This document shows, piece by piece, positions 45,024 through 57,818 of a stretch of 64,000 nt of DNA; the stretch's first letter is position 1, and the number at the start of each line of letters is the position of its first letter. Made by a program: the position numbers and the translations under genes. Origin of the DNA: Drechslerella dactyloides (taxonomy: Eukaryota; Ascomycota; Orbiliomycetes; Orbiliales; Orbiliaceae); the NCBI GenBank assembly GCA_020064725.1, contig JAGTWJ010000007.1, positions 1,302,001-1,366,000 of the forward strand, read 5' to 3'. Under the pieces are notes generated by a model. That model made no database searches. It was not told where the DNA came from and saw nothing but the letters and a program-made list of their open reading frames with translations.

Positions 45024-48000
45024 CAAAAATCCAAACTTCAACCTCGAAAACTTCTGAATTGGCCTATAAGATCGCGCGTGCGCATGCGGAAGATGCGTCC
45101 CGGGGCTTCCTGCAGCTGCAGACCGAGTTTCTGCATGCATATATGCATGGTCGTCTGTCTGGACGTCGTCCGGCAGGCCGGACGCGAGGAGATATGAAGC
45201 CGGACACGCGAAGCCGGACATACATATCATGGATGTACGAAAAGTACCGTGCGTACCTGTGGCTGATACGCAGATCTTTCCTCGGTACGCTTACAGCGGA
45301 AAGTCGAACGAACGACGTGCAGACATGGCGGACAATCTATCAATCGGCTTGTATCCCAATATCCTAACGCGCGGCGCTGCAATGCAGCTGTACGGACGTT
45401 CTGATCTGCCCCTACGCCTATCATATCGGCCTGCGAATCCATTCCGGACTGCCTCACACCTCCACACGACCCCACGAACGAGGCTAACATGCTGTGTGGC
45501 TACATCGGCGTGCGTGGAGGTGCATGAAGGAAAAGCTATCTGCACCATCTTTCTCCCTGCGTTGGGCGAACGGTGTAAGTGTGGATATAGCCTGGAAGCC
45601 AGGCCGGGGCAAATCAATAGCCCAGCAATCCGTACGAACATTGCATGCGTAGGTTCTATTTCTCAAGTTTAGGTTTCCCAAAACGGGATCTATTGCAAGC
45701 AAAAGGCCCTTTACTTTACTTCAGGCGTCTATTGAAAAGTGCCGCAGTTTACAATTGGTGTGAGTCCTTACTTTATGTAAGGTGCGTTTCGAGCAGCGGA
45801 CTGCATACGCATGAGGGTAGCCAATAGAGCGTAGACGCGTGGTCGTCACCTTTTACTTTTACGACTACAGTCTCGCAATTGCAAATTATGGTTGCTGCAC
45901 GGGTTTCTAGAAGGTAAGGGGTATGGCGAAAGAGAGTGTGTAGGATTCGGATCATTATCCCAAGAGCTTGAGTAAGGGCATTGGGATAGCAAGCATATGG
46001 TGTCCGGACATCCTTTCGAGCAGGCGGTCACGCTGAGCTGCGAACTTCAGGCCACATAAGGATGAAACTCCCTGGGTAGTGCACGTGGTTTGTATAATTC
46101 TGCGCTAGCTGCTGTCAGGGAGAGGGTAAGCAAGCTGGTGCTAGCTGGTGTGATAAATTATGGCATTGCGCAGCTTGAGGTCACGAGGCCGGGGATGTGA
46201 AACTGTGAACGAGAGGAAAATTTTCTTTCAAGACTTGCCAGACAGACGTTCGGTCAGTACGTCAGTCAATCGCAGTTACGATCAATTGGCCAACTGAAGT
46301 GTGCGATTGCTGGCAGAAATGTCACTGCCTGGCGCAAGGGACTCTCGATCAAGCAGGAGGTAGACATCCTGGCGCTGAGGCAGGAGAGAGTACAGTACTT
46401 GGGTTGTTAGCTACCCAGCAAATAAGCTAGCTAGCTAGCTGTAGACAAGTTCCGATTTGAGTGTGCGTGGATGGCAGGATCCTGGACCGTAGGTACTAGG
46501 AGGGGAACTTTCGGTCTGCAGCGCCGTTTTTGCGCGGTCAGCCCAGATCTCCCCGATCGAAGGGTTGGATCCCCATCCGAGTTCTTGGAATTCCGCTGCG
46601 CGGATTCGCCGTAAGCTATGGCGGGTAGGTTGGTTGGCTTGTTGGGTTCTCGTCAAAGTCGATGTGCAGATTCGAAGCGAGATTTGATTCAGTCCAGCTC
46701 AAGCTCCGCTGTCCGCATCGTTTTTTGCCTCGATTGATATTGATCTTACGGATAAAATTAGCACGAACAACCGCAATTCCCTATCGGATATTCACGATTG
46801 CACCCTATCGCATTTAGCATGTATAATCTGCGAGAATAGAACATAAGTCTCCCAATATCACCACACAATTGAGAAACGTGCAAGGGTTGCGGCCAGCAAG
46901 CTCTAGCTTTGTCCGCACCCGCCAGGGTTCGGCTAGCATGGGCAGAAGCCGGTTCTGGGCAAGGGCCGCACGCAAGAGCATGGTAGAAGCAGCCAGGTTT
47001 GGGGCTTGCTAGTTGACGTGTCAAGCCTATGCAATCCACCGCTTTCCATCAGGTTTTTTCATGCAGGCGGACCAATTGGTGTGGGGGCAATGCATAGGAG
47101 AGCGGTGAAGCAGCAGTCGGGCCTAGGCTAGCTATCTGCTAGTCGTGAGGCGAGTGGAAGCAAGGAGACTCGGATGAGTTTCTGCATGCATGCAGGCTGG
47201 TAGGTATTGCGGAGGTCTGGAGGTACTTGCCGTAGCTGTTCTGTACGTGCATCTCGAGGCGAATGGAAGAGAGGGACAAGCATGGTACTTCAAAATTCTG
47301 TAACCCGTCGGGTCTTCGGAGAGAATGGTAAGTCGCTGGAGAGCGAAAGGCGCGACTATCCGTTTCGTTTCAATCGCATCGTACAAAAATTACTAGGACA
47401 CGAGCAGGTACTATTTTTGTTTTTTTCCTTCTGGATCAAATTGGCGGTTGAAAAGCTGGATGGTCGATGGGACGCTCTAGCCATCCGCGGGGAATTTGCC
47501 CGGCGAGCGTAGCACCACGTCAGCAAGTGACCTTGGACCAATAGGGGAGCTGGTAGGTGGTGGGCGTACGTTCTAGTCCGTTTCGCGAAGCATCTTCCAC
47601 ACCAGTTCGTAGGATCAAGCGCGAGGGGCAGACAGCCGGGGCTGCAATTTTGCAGCATCGTGATACGCAAAGTAACATGGCTGCTCGATGGAATAGAGGC
47701 AATTGGCGGCTTCTTTCTGCAGATAGATGAGGGATAAAAATCACTATCTGCGTAAGTGCAATGCAGCTCCGATCAAACGAAGTGCTGCTATTCTTGTATC
47801 TTCGACAGACAGACCTGCAGAGTAATTCTGCAGCTTTGCTCGCGCGCTGTTGGATGTCTTCTGTATGATAGTGGAAGAATCCAAAGATTATCCGAGTCAG
47901 AAATTTGCCTCAATCATAAATCATTAATCGGCAGAGCACCACCTCATCATTGCATTGCATATGTCTGTTTCTGCCCTCCCACCACCGCGAGTAGTAGCAG

Positions 48001-48758
48001 CTTTGCAGCATGGTCAAGGCTGTGGAATCGGATGTGGATGAGCGAATCAACAGGGCTAACAAGGGGACACTTTCGGGATTCCCTCTTGAAATTCTGTCGG
48101 TACGGACATGCATATGGCGAAGTGTACTTTGCAAGCTTTGGAGAAATGGATGGATCCATGCATGCATGCTTCTGGGAGCTAGTATCCGGCTGTGTGTCCC
48201 AATCAATCAATATCTATTGTTCGTATGTGCGTCTCTCTGTGTCTCAAGACACAAGGTAATATATAATAGCAATCCAAGGGCGTGTGTTTTGGAGCTGCAT
48301 CCCGGAGCTGTGGCCATGCATGCGCTTTCGGCGGCACAGCTGAGCAGAAGATCGCATGCCAGTGGGTGATCCTGAGCTTTCGCCAATAGCATCGAGCCTG
48401 CACTAGCTCGATCTCGTAAACACCCTGTTTGAACGGTCAATCAATCGACAGACTGCCACCCGCTTCCCGGCGATAGGGACCGAAGGGTATCGCCGGAGGG
48501 CTTGAGGCCTTTGACGCTCGGGTGCAGGCGGTAGAATTTTATATGGAGAATCTGAGAAGTCGAGAGAGCTAAGCCGAAGTCTGCAGATAGAGGGACCAGT
48601 TGACTGGATCACTCGCCCCGCTGTGACCTGTCTATACCCACCAGCTAAGCCGAGCCATTGAGATTTCCAAGATCGATTGTTGCTCGACTGCAATCGGTGG
48701 TATAGAGGAGAGTACCGCGAATTTCCTTTCCGTGCAAAGGGGGTTACAGGTGGCGGTA

Positions 48759-48774
48759 TTTTTTTTTTTTTTTT
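48759..48774. repeat. Poly(T) tract of 16 nt
   Basis: Uninterrupted T run on the plus strand in the gene-poor region, about 700 nt upstream of the methyltransferase-like gene. No associated element is seen. Confidence 0.8.
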
Positions 48775-49473
48775 GAACCTCTTTCCTCAGCCCGGCCAAG
48801 AGGAGGGTTGAGACGGAGCTGGGTAGGTAGCACTCGTATGATGAGCTGGATGACAGGTCGAAGGGCTCAAAGAAGGCAGCTCGTGATGGGAGCTGGGAGC
48901 TCTCTCCAACCCACCGTCATCTCTCACGTCACGAGCAGCGCAGCATTGCATGGCCGGCATCGAGCAAACATCGCGGGGCAGAAAGAGAGGGCCGCGGAGG
49001 GGGACATCGTGCATCGAGGGTGTGTGCGAATGAGGGCACCAACAGGGTCACTGGATGACTTAGTTAATCTATCGATCGGTGAGGTGCAGCGGAGCGGAGT
49101 GGTGGAGCTTGCTTTGATGTGTGGTGGTGGTCGACTTTGACGGTGTAGCTCAGGCAGGAGAGACATACATACATACAGTGCAGTGCGCACATGTGTGTAT
49201 GTCCACCTCCTCCACACACACCACCGCGGCCAATGGCACATTATGGCCTCCCGCCTGATGAGCTGGCACTGATATATCAAGCCATGCGTCTCGTCCTCGA
49301 CCGCCGGAAGGGTCCCTTCCACATCTCTGCCATTTGCATCGCTCTGCCCATCACCTAGCTTGCCCTCCTCCATTGTCTGCGTTCTTGCTAGCTGGCTCGC
49401 CTCGATCCGACTCCCTCGCCGCTGCACTGCTGTCGACGCCGCTTCCTTACAGGCTGCTTATATAACCTGACCA

Positions 49474-50601
49474 ATGGCTTCTTCGCTGCTCGAAGAGAAG
49501 GCCGCCGTGCTCGGCAAGGACTGCGAGGTAAGCTAGTTGCCCAGCCCTATGTTTGGTGGTTGATTTATATCTGCTGTCATCTCTTCACTATCGCTTTTAC
49601 TGGCTGGCGTGGAGGGACTCTGCGATATCTCTTATTGTTCGAACGTTGTTGCTAACGCTGCTCTCCCTCGTGTAATAGTCCATATTCTTGGACGGTAGAA
49701 CCACAGAATCGCGGGTCTGCTCAATAGGCGTAACCACAGAGTAAGATGCCCTCGCCCTCGTCACCTAGCCGGGCGCCATGCTGACCAGCTCGCCCTCTAG
49801 AAAATCGGTCACCGTGGACATTGGCTCTCGCAGATCGTCAACAGCTGCCGTCAATGAGTATGCGCTCCTTCTTCTTTCGAGCTGCTGCCAGCTGGCAGGC
49901 AAGCTTACCAGGCCAATTGGGCTAACCGAAGCCTCGCCATCACAGCTCAGCAGTTACCGAGAATGTGAATCTGTGTCTCTCCCAAACCAAACAGTCCGGT
50001 GACCTCTTCGACTTCATCCATATCCGCTACCAAGACGACGGCAGCCAAGATGAGAAGCAAATGTTCATCGAGGCGTTTAGGTGGGTGCATCTCCAACCTA
50101 TCTTGAATACAGCCCGATCACAAGCTAACGGTGGCTTCTGTTACAGGCACGCAAAGCCTGGCGGCTGGGTAGAGGTCCTCGACAACTCTCGCAACTCGCG
50201 CTCCGCACTACCACCCGGCAAGCTCAACTGCAGTGGTACATCGTACCCATCTACATTCTTCGGCGGTGGCAGCATCCTAGTATCCTCCCGCACGCCTAAT
50301 GTCGCTCTGCGCATAAAACAGCACCTTGTCGACGCCGGATTCGTCGACGTGGAGGAGAAGACCTGGCAGCCGTCGTTGACCGCCTGGAAGAGACTCAAGG
50401 AGTGGGGTAGCTTCCTACGGCTGGTTTGCTGCAGTATCCTGACTCTATCTGTGCCCTCGGCGAGTCCGCCTCCTGAGGAGAAGATTGACAACGCCAATCA
50501 ATCCGCCTCTACGTACGCTAGCCCTTCATTTGAATGCGGTGGGAAGCCACGCTAACAAACAAATACACAGTTGCTTTGTTATCGGCCGCAAACCATATTA
50601 A
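49474..50601 (+). CDS. Short LaeA-like SAM methyltransferase-related protein, apparently lacking the SAM-binding motif I
   Basis: Six exons, 49474-49527, 49679-49740, 49801-49857, 49946-50080, 50147-50512 and 50571-50601, read in frame to 234 residues. The diagnostic part is GDLFDFIHIRYQDDGSQ, then EAFRHAKPGGWVEVLDNS across an intron, LVDAGFVDVEEKTWQ, and the terminal FVIGRKPY; these match the post-motif-I half of the LaeA/Mtr-type methyltransferases of filamentous fungi. The first 75 residues (MASSLLEEKAAVLGKDCE and a Ser/Thr/Val-rich stretch) show no GxGxG-type SAM-binding motif and no LDLGTGTG-like sequence. Family members are usually about 300 residues or longer. It may be a decayed gene, a noncatalytic derivative, or an incompletely reconstructed model with missing exons. 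Start context is CCA before ATG (C at -3). Confidence 0.6.
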
Positions 50602-53600
50602 TCCGAAATTCAACCGTTACTTATCGAGCGCCGTCTATATCGTTTTAATTCAGTTCATTTGGCCTACGCGTCTTCGATCTTTTATTTTGACGACATTACG
50701 AACGAAATTTATGATATCCCATTCGAATCTAGCGAGAATTAACCAATGTACAATACTACTTTGCTCCTGATACCTCTTTGAACGGTTTTTATCTACTATT
50801 ATCTTATTCTATTCGGTTCTTTCACGTGGATTCTTTGGATTTTGTTTGCTCTGTGAAGCTGGAGGATGCATAGCGCAGACAACTTGCGCACTCGCATTTT
50901 GGGATGCAATTTTGGGGGCGCGCGCAAGCAGGTGGAATCCGAAGCGCTTTATTCTATCCAGGAATCACGGTCTTTAATATTTAGAGGAGGAAAGGGGGGA
51001 AACTATCCTGACCATCTTTTTTTCGTGCGTGAGCACGAAGCTGCTATTTTCTTGTTGTGGAACTACAACTCGCTACCGGCGCTCTGATTTCCCCTTCTCG
51101 CAACTACAACACCACAACGACATCTTTTCTCAGCACAGCTGACTTGCTCTATCGTTCATATCATTCGATCGAAATTCTTGCAATGGGCGGCTCTTGTCGA
51201 TTTAGCGGATGCTTACTTACTCACTTATCATTTGCGCAATTGTCATTGCATTCTACGCGAACTCATTATTATCATTATCATCATTATTATTTCTGGCAAC
51301 TACTACGAATGATAAGGTATACGATATACGTTATCCATTCCTACGCCTTGTATTAAATATTTTCTTTATCAGCACTTGCAATGGTGTGCTATATCAGCCT
51401 GCATGGATTGGTTGATACAGACTGGGACTATGGGTGGAAGATGTAGGATCGGTTACGCAGGTGATGTGCGTGCGCGGGGGATAACGTCCGATGGTGGCGG
51501 TGGGGATTCTGTGCAGCAAGATACAAGGGAATCAAACCCGAGAGGATAGCGCGATAGCGGACACGGAGGAGGAAATTGAGGGCAAGGGAGTTGATTCTGG
51601 GGGGTCTAGTTGCCGGCTGTATATTATTTGTACGACATGGCGGAGACGGGTTTGGAGGTCCAGACTGTACTGCTACTGTTCTTAATATCACTCAATCAAT
51701 ATTCTGAGATGGAGTTAATTGATATTAATCCTGTCGCACGGGCGTATGCGCAGAACCTCCCCACTTACAATTGGTGCCTATTCTGAGCTCGTGGGCCAAT
51801 GCAATATCCGAGATTAACGTTCCTGCTATTGATGTCGATATCATCATCGTGCATACGTGCGTGCACAGCTACGAGCAGTGCAGTGACTCGAGAATTCGAA
51901 TTTTGTAACCCATGTCTGTCGACATAGCTAGATCCATGGGCCGCATATCAACTGAATTGCTCTGCCTTCGTAGATGTCTAGGCACGAGCTTAAGCTGCCA
52001 CACTTATAAATGCCGTAAGTTACACTTGTATATCTGATATTCGCTCGTCTGATAGTCAAGCACCCTGCACACGTGCTGTTACGCACGGCAAGCTTAGCAG
52101 CGGTTCTGGAGAGAGAACGAAGGGAAAGTAGACCGAGGCGACACGCGTCGGTTCTCTCCCTCGATGACAATGCTGGGGGAACAAGAGACGGGTATGCACA
52201 GCTATGATGGTCATTTGATCATCCTTTCTCCAGCGTGGTGCAGGCGCAACTACCTGTACAGAATCACAGTGCAAACTAAATAGGTATTTACACCGCAGGT
52301 AACACGAATGTACGGACGAGGGGTCGGTAGAATTATCGTACTGGCATCCGACGGCGCAGCCGCACCACATTCAGGGGATGAATGCACGATGGCCAACGAG
52401 GCGAAAGCAGGATGAAATATTATATTACGGATAGTCGAGCGCGAACGTCGGTCATATTTTTCGAGCCGACGTCGCGACGCGCGCGACTGCAAAAATCCAA
52501 CATCCAACATCCAACCGCCGACCATGTCAACAGGGACTAGCCGGCGAGGCGGACATGCATGCATGCAGACGGCCTTGCATTGTTCTGCACGCACGCGTGC
52601 ATGCCAATTGATCCAACATTTGGTCTAACAAATATCTGCAGTTACCCTGTCAGCTTTACATATTCTGCAGGTAAACCCCGAGACTAGTAACCTGCAGATT
52701 CGCTCGCAACGACATGTGAGAGTCCGGGGTGCGTTCAGGCAAGATAACTCGCGGGCAACAGTGCAGGTTGCGTAGCGAGCTGGAGGACGGGGTCTGAAAT
52801 GTTGCGCGGCACAGTCGATGGCTTATGTGAATTTGATCACGCTACATGCTCTAAGGGAACTCGAGTTCAAGTAAGATGTTCTACTTGTTTACGCATGCAC
52901 TATCGTACATGTACTAGAATGGTCCGTTCGCATTGACCGCATCACTTATCATTAGCAGGCACATAAGGCCAAACTGAAAAATATACGCAGCGGCTGAACG
53001 TGAAAAGTGGACTGGGACCCCATTAGACTTAACTATGACCTCGATCTCCGATATGGCATTTCTCTCCAATTCCATTACTTTTTGTGAGCTAGAATGCTGG
53101 TCACATATCGGCAAGTATCGAAAACAATGTGCCCTGATCGACCTAAATTATATCTATCCTACAGCATAGGAAATTCTATCCTGGTCTCGGATTTCCAATT
53201 CACAGAATATCTTTGCCATTAGGGTAATCTCCGCACTCGCGGCCCGTAGCATCGGGCAAACACCATCTGATAATGACATACTCGAGAATACAACAAGCTG
53301 TTTCCCATCGAAAAGGCCGGGCTGAAAACTCGTACAACCGCACATACCGCCGCTGTAGTATATACTTGCGCTGCAAAGCAAGACAGCGAGGAAGCTGCCC
53401 GACCCGCGCGAGCTCCGAGAGTCGACACCTGCAGGAGCTCGAGCCATCCGTACAACAGACTGGACGTGTACATGCATACATGTCATCTTCGTGCACGCGG
53501 GAATAATTTACACCTGCGCTCTAATGCAATATCAATCGATCCAAATTACTTTAACAACCTACTGACGTCTGATGCTGTGCGACCACCATGAAACGGTAAC

Positions 53601-55481
53601 TCGGACGATCTAGCGAGATTTCTCCCGACAACTTGAATATCTCCAAGAAAAGTAGCGTATACGTATTGAAATTGCAACTATACTGTCTCGCGAGGCTGGC
53701 TTCCGCATTCTGATTTGTAAGCATAACCATCTGTTATTTTTCTGAACTAGCTGATGGCCCTGGAGTCCAGTCCTCGTGGTAAGCGGCTCTCATCAGGGCG
53801 CGCACGGTGCTAATTGCAGACAAGGCTAGCGACCAATGTCTAAGCAAGCTGTGAGACTGTAATGAAGCCCGTATCTTGAATAGACATATTCACTGGTAAA
53901 CGTGCATGTGTCGAGCTCCGTGAATGCCGTCTGCAAGCCGGCCATCGGGATAGCGCATCTTGATCTTAATAACCCCACGTTACACAGCGCTTGCAGAATC
54001 GACGAAATACATTGGGAGGGGAAAACAAGCCGACGGCGAGCTAGTGAACATGTAGCGGGATATCAACTGATCAACAAGAAGAACGCTCCATGACTCAAAA
54101 TTTCAAGTCAAGTCAACTGAGCATCGAAGAGGCACAGTACGTGTCCCCGAGATCAGGCAATATTTACGGACGTGCATGCAAAAAGCAGGCTAGATTAGTT
54201 GTGTAACGTACCTAGAATGAATAGCTCGCCCGACCAGCCAGTCAGCCGTGCATGCGTCCACAATTCATGAATGCAAACTTCAGCCGTGCATCCGCAAATA
54301 CCCATGCTACTTGCTGATCATGAATGGTCGATTTTCAGCAATCACGGATGCATGCTGTGCCGCAATGTTTGCTTTCCAGGAATACCATCAGGACGGCGAC
54401 TGGACCAGCCATTCATGCATCCGATTAATTTCCTAGATCCGATCTACTATCGATGTGAATGACGTCCATGTATCTCACGGATAAGACTGCAGGCACGATA
54501 TAATATAATATAATATATGATCTCACATTCACGTTGAAAAGGCGGCGCAAGTCCAGTCCTAACAAGGCCTCGAAATCACATCCGACATACACATAGCAAA
54601 GTACCGCCAGTCAACTCGACTAGACTATCCTTCCGACGGCCATCCCGTCCGCGAAGGAGAATGCCGGCACCCGTCTAGATGCCGTCCCAACATCATATCG
54701 AAGACCTGGTATGTATACCCACTGCGCCATGTACACATACGCCGTACGGAACCTGGTCAGCTATTCATCTGAATACATTCAGCATAACGATATCATCTCG
54801 ATCTCGCCACCAATTTACCCCCGCACCCGCACCCGCACCCCTACCCGGCCAGCCGTCCGAGGTGAGCTCCGCCGTCGACAGCGATGCAGCATCGCGCATG
54901 CATGAATGGAATCGGAACTAGACCATGTATTCTGTCTGTATCATCGGTCGTTATGTATGTACATGCATACATGCGTCTGTGCGTTATACGTACACCCCCG
55001 CAAGCGAGGAGCGCTTCGTCAAAGATCGATGTTCGAACAGACCATGCATGCAGCCCCAGGCACCAGCAGATCTGGAGCCATTGCATCGTATCGTAACGTA
55101 ACATAGGTAACATGACAAGCATGATAGAAACAGCAAAGAGAAAAGGCAGTAAAAAAACAAAAAAAAAAGGAAGAGGGGCAACAGGAGGAGAATGGAGCCA
55201 GAGAGCTTTTACCGGCCGAGTATGAGAGAACCTCAGCGGCGTGAAGAAAGCATAAGTAGAGGGCCATCGAGCCGTGGAATCAAAGAGATATTCCCATCCA
55301 GCATGCAAAGAAAACCAAAAGCCAAAGCCAAAGACCCAGAAACCAAACCAAAGACACACCGTATACAAAACACCCTCTCCTCTGGTATCATCACAGAATA
55401 TATCCATCATAAGGAAACCATCTTATCTTCTCTTCATCCTCCGCATCATCATCTACAATGCCGCCGATACGACGCGCCCGC
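50602..55481. other. Gene-poor region, 4.9 kb
   Basis: No coding region is supported. The first 800 nt are T-rich (probable 3' UTR of the methyltransferase-like gene). The rest contains palindromic runs such as GCATGCATGCATGC near 52556, a (TATAA)n run at about 54499-54520, (CACCCG)n at about 54822-54842, and an A-rich stretch at 55151-55170. Several short Cys/Tyr-rich open frames show no family motif. Confidence 0.4.
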
Positions 55482-56534
55482 TCACGAAAATCGTACCCCT
55501 GTCCGGTCCTGCCCACCATACCCAACAGCAGCAGGCATCTCAGTCGGCCCCTGCACACCGCTGTAATCCTGATGTTGCGAATATACCGGATCATACGGCG
55601 ACGCACCATATCCTCCATTATTGCCGTTGTTAGACAGCGAGCTTACGCTGCTTACCCCCGTGTCTTGGGGTTGCAGATGGGCGGGCTGGATGTGATGGGG
55701 ATCGTACGGCGCCGGCGTATTCGTAGCGCTATAAGGCGCCGGCGTCTCCATCGGGTTGAAACCCATCGGCGTACCGGCCGCCGTTATCGAAGGGTCGTAT
55801 CCACCGGCACCTGGATACGAACTCTCGACGCCCATGTTGAGAGGCGCGTGTTGCGCTTCCATCATCGGCAAAGCACCCAGCATATTGCGGCCTTTGAAGA
55901 TGCTGAGACAGACGAGAACGAGGGAGGCCAGCCAGGCCAACCATTCAAAGCAGCTAAATGCGATTGTGGCCTTGATAGAACCACAAACAGCCTCGGGACA
56001 GGATATGTTGTGATCGCCAACATACGCTGCTACAGCGACAAATCCGGAGAACCAAAAGATGTTGGCGAGGACTTCGACGCCCAAGATGATAAACTTGTCG
56101 TGGAGGCGGGGTAGAAATCGAGGGACGACAAGGATGTAGACGAGGGAGAGCCAAGTCCAGATGCACTATACATTTCGATGTATTGAATTGTCAGCTGGTG
56201 GGATCCTTGGCCTGGGGGTATTAAAGTATTTCCACTTTATGTGGGTTGGGGGTGCATAAATGTATGCAGTGCAAGACATGATGTAATCAAACAGGAGGGG
56301 CATTTATGTAAATAAATGCCCAAGCATGGCAGTCTGGTTTACGAGACAACAACGGCGAACGAGTGTATGTAGCTATAGTGTACGTACGCAGAATATGACA
56401 AAGTTCATAGACGATGGCGAGCTGCCTCGAAGAGTGTTGTTGAAAGCGGTGATACTGTAGGCATCGAGTCCGAGGACGATGATAGATAGGATGGCCTGTG
56501 CGATCCGGATCCCGAGGATCGGTGAGAACGCCAT
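55482..56534 (-). CDS. MARVEL domain four-helix membrane protein
   Basis: Two exons, 56534-56388 and 56165-55482, encode 276 residues. Four hydrophobic segments are visible: ILGIRIAQAILSIIVLGLDAY, then MNFVIFCIWTWLSLVYILVV (joined across the 222-nt intron), VLANIFWFSGFVAVAAYVG, and FEWLAWLASLVLVCLSIF. This spacing, with an acidic/polar loop (GDHNISCPEAVCGSIKATIAF) between helices three and four, is typical of fungal MARVEL proteins found at the plasma membrane. The C-terminal 110 residues are Pro/Tyr/Gly/Ser-rich (TPAPYSATNTPAPYDPHH) and probably cytosolic. The start ATG has an ideal CCCACC context. The family is supported by topology and length; a specific role (eisosome-related, as in Nce102, or another) cannot be assigned. 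Confidence 0.8.
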
Positions 56535-57818
56535 GGTGGGATGCGGCACTAGTGTAGTCGGTCGCGGTACGTAGGCCAGAAACGGCAGGACGAGGTGTTG
56601 AGGTCGGTCGATGTCAGCTGGAGTGTCGGCGTAGATGTGTGAATACCGCGAAGTGTCGACGGGAGCGAGGAAAATAAAGCTGAGGTGGAAGTCGGAGGAT
56701 GAGGCTGGAGCAGCGGATGGTATACGAAAGAGGCTGAGAAGGAAAGGAAGCGGGATCGAAGCCGGAATGCGACGCTTGTTATTGGGCGCTTTGTTTATCT
56801 AGCTGTCAGGGCATCCGCTGCCTGGGATACCATGTGCAACCAGCCAGAAAATTCCTGTCAGACGGCGGGAAACATGAACAGGCCCTTGAAGAAGTCTCTC
56901 CTGGAGGGCGAAAATACTTATGCAGGTATTAATAGAACTGCCGACCCTGCTCAGCTCATGTCGACATACAGGGCCTACACGATGCATGACGCTTTTGGGA
57001 CAAGGCGGACTCGATTCCCTGCTTTCGACGGAGGCAAAATACGGATCCCAAGAACCAGTGGACCTGCCGGTCGCAGCCGCAACCGAGCAGCCCTCGTCAT
57101 TGACGGGGCTTGGTCGCCGAAGCCTTGGCGTTTATGCGGCATCGCGGCAATGAGGCAGCCAAAGAAATCGTTTAAATCCTAGTCAAGTGGTGAGCGGCCC
57201 TGTCATCGACCGAGATGGGCGGCACTTCCGTCGATGCAGCATGCTTACCGTGGTTGTCGACAGGCGGCAAGATGGTATTATATCATTATCCTGGCCTGGC
57301 GGTGGTCTCGATGGTGTTGAGCATCGGAGGTGGTTTGCGCCCAATCCAGCAACGTTACACACGCAGAAATCTGGAACCCAACATCGACATCTCGACGTCT
57401 TCTTCTGAACCTCCAACTTGCAACATACAACAGTAGTCAAGCAGCTAGACACCTAGCATACGAATATTGAACATCAAGCCCCTGAGTAAGGATTCATCCA
57501 CGTCTATGTCCCAGTATTTATAGAAACCTCAGCCTAGATCTAATGCGCGCCTGAGTCAATCTAGCTACCTGGACTCGCAGTCACCGACCTTCCTGTTATA
57601 ATTCTCTCCAGATTGCTCGATATCGCGCTTCCACGCGGCTCCCGAACACCCTGGCCTCCCACTCCCAGCTACCTGTCCACAGCCTGGCCCTAGCTTAGGA
57701 TTAAAAATTCATCTGCTACTCCAAACTAGTGCCTCTGTCTCCAAGCACAGAACTAATCAGCTACCGCTATACCAATACATACACCAGACCCACAAGGCGC
57801 ATAGACACAGACGACGTC
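56535..57818. promoter_or_regulatory. Divergent intergenic region between the MARVEL gene and deoC
   Basis: 1.28 kb containing both promoters. Open frames at 56832-57182 and 57183-57452 are short and without motif. The last 200 nt before the deoC ATG are C/A-rich. No other feature is seen. Confidence 0.4.

Larger units (their letters stand above)
43265..49473. other. Gene-poor region, 6.2 kb
   Basis: No gene is supported. The DNA is AT-rich to about 45000, then mixed. It contains an inverted-repeat element at 44897-45023 (listed separately), AGCTAGCTAGCTAGCT near 46425-46440, GCATGCATGC near 47184 and 48157, and a 16-nt poly(T) at 48759-48774. Open frames such as 45229-45672 and 47756-48259 lack any recognisable motif. 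The last 300 nt hold the promoter of the methyltransferase-like gene. Confidence 0.4.

Noticed and set aside
50690..50740. Possible tRNA T-loop (ATTCGAATC)
   Set aside because: No acceptor stem, D-arm or anticodon arm could be folded around it; similar GTTC/TTCGAATC matches elsewhere also fail.
54822..54842. (CACCCG)n run as telomere-like repeat
   Set aside because: It is short, interstitial and does not match the fungal TTAGGG-type repeat.
57729..57818. Upstream extension of DERA
   Set aside because: The frame is open but has no ATG before 57819; the region is C/A-rich leader sequence.
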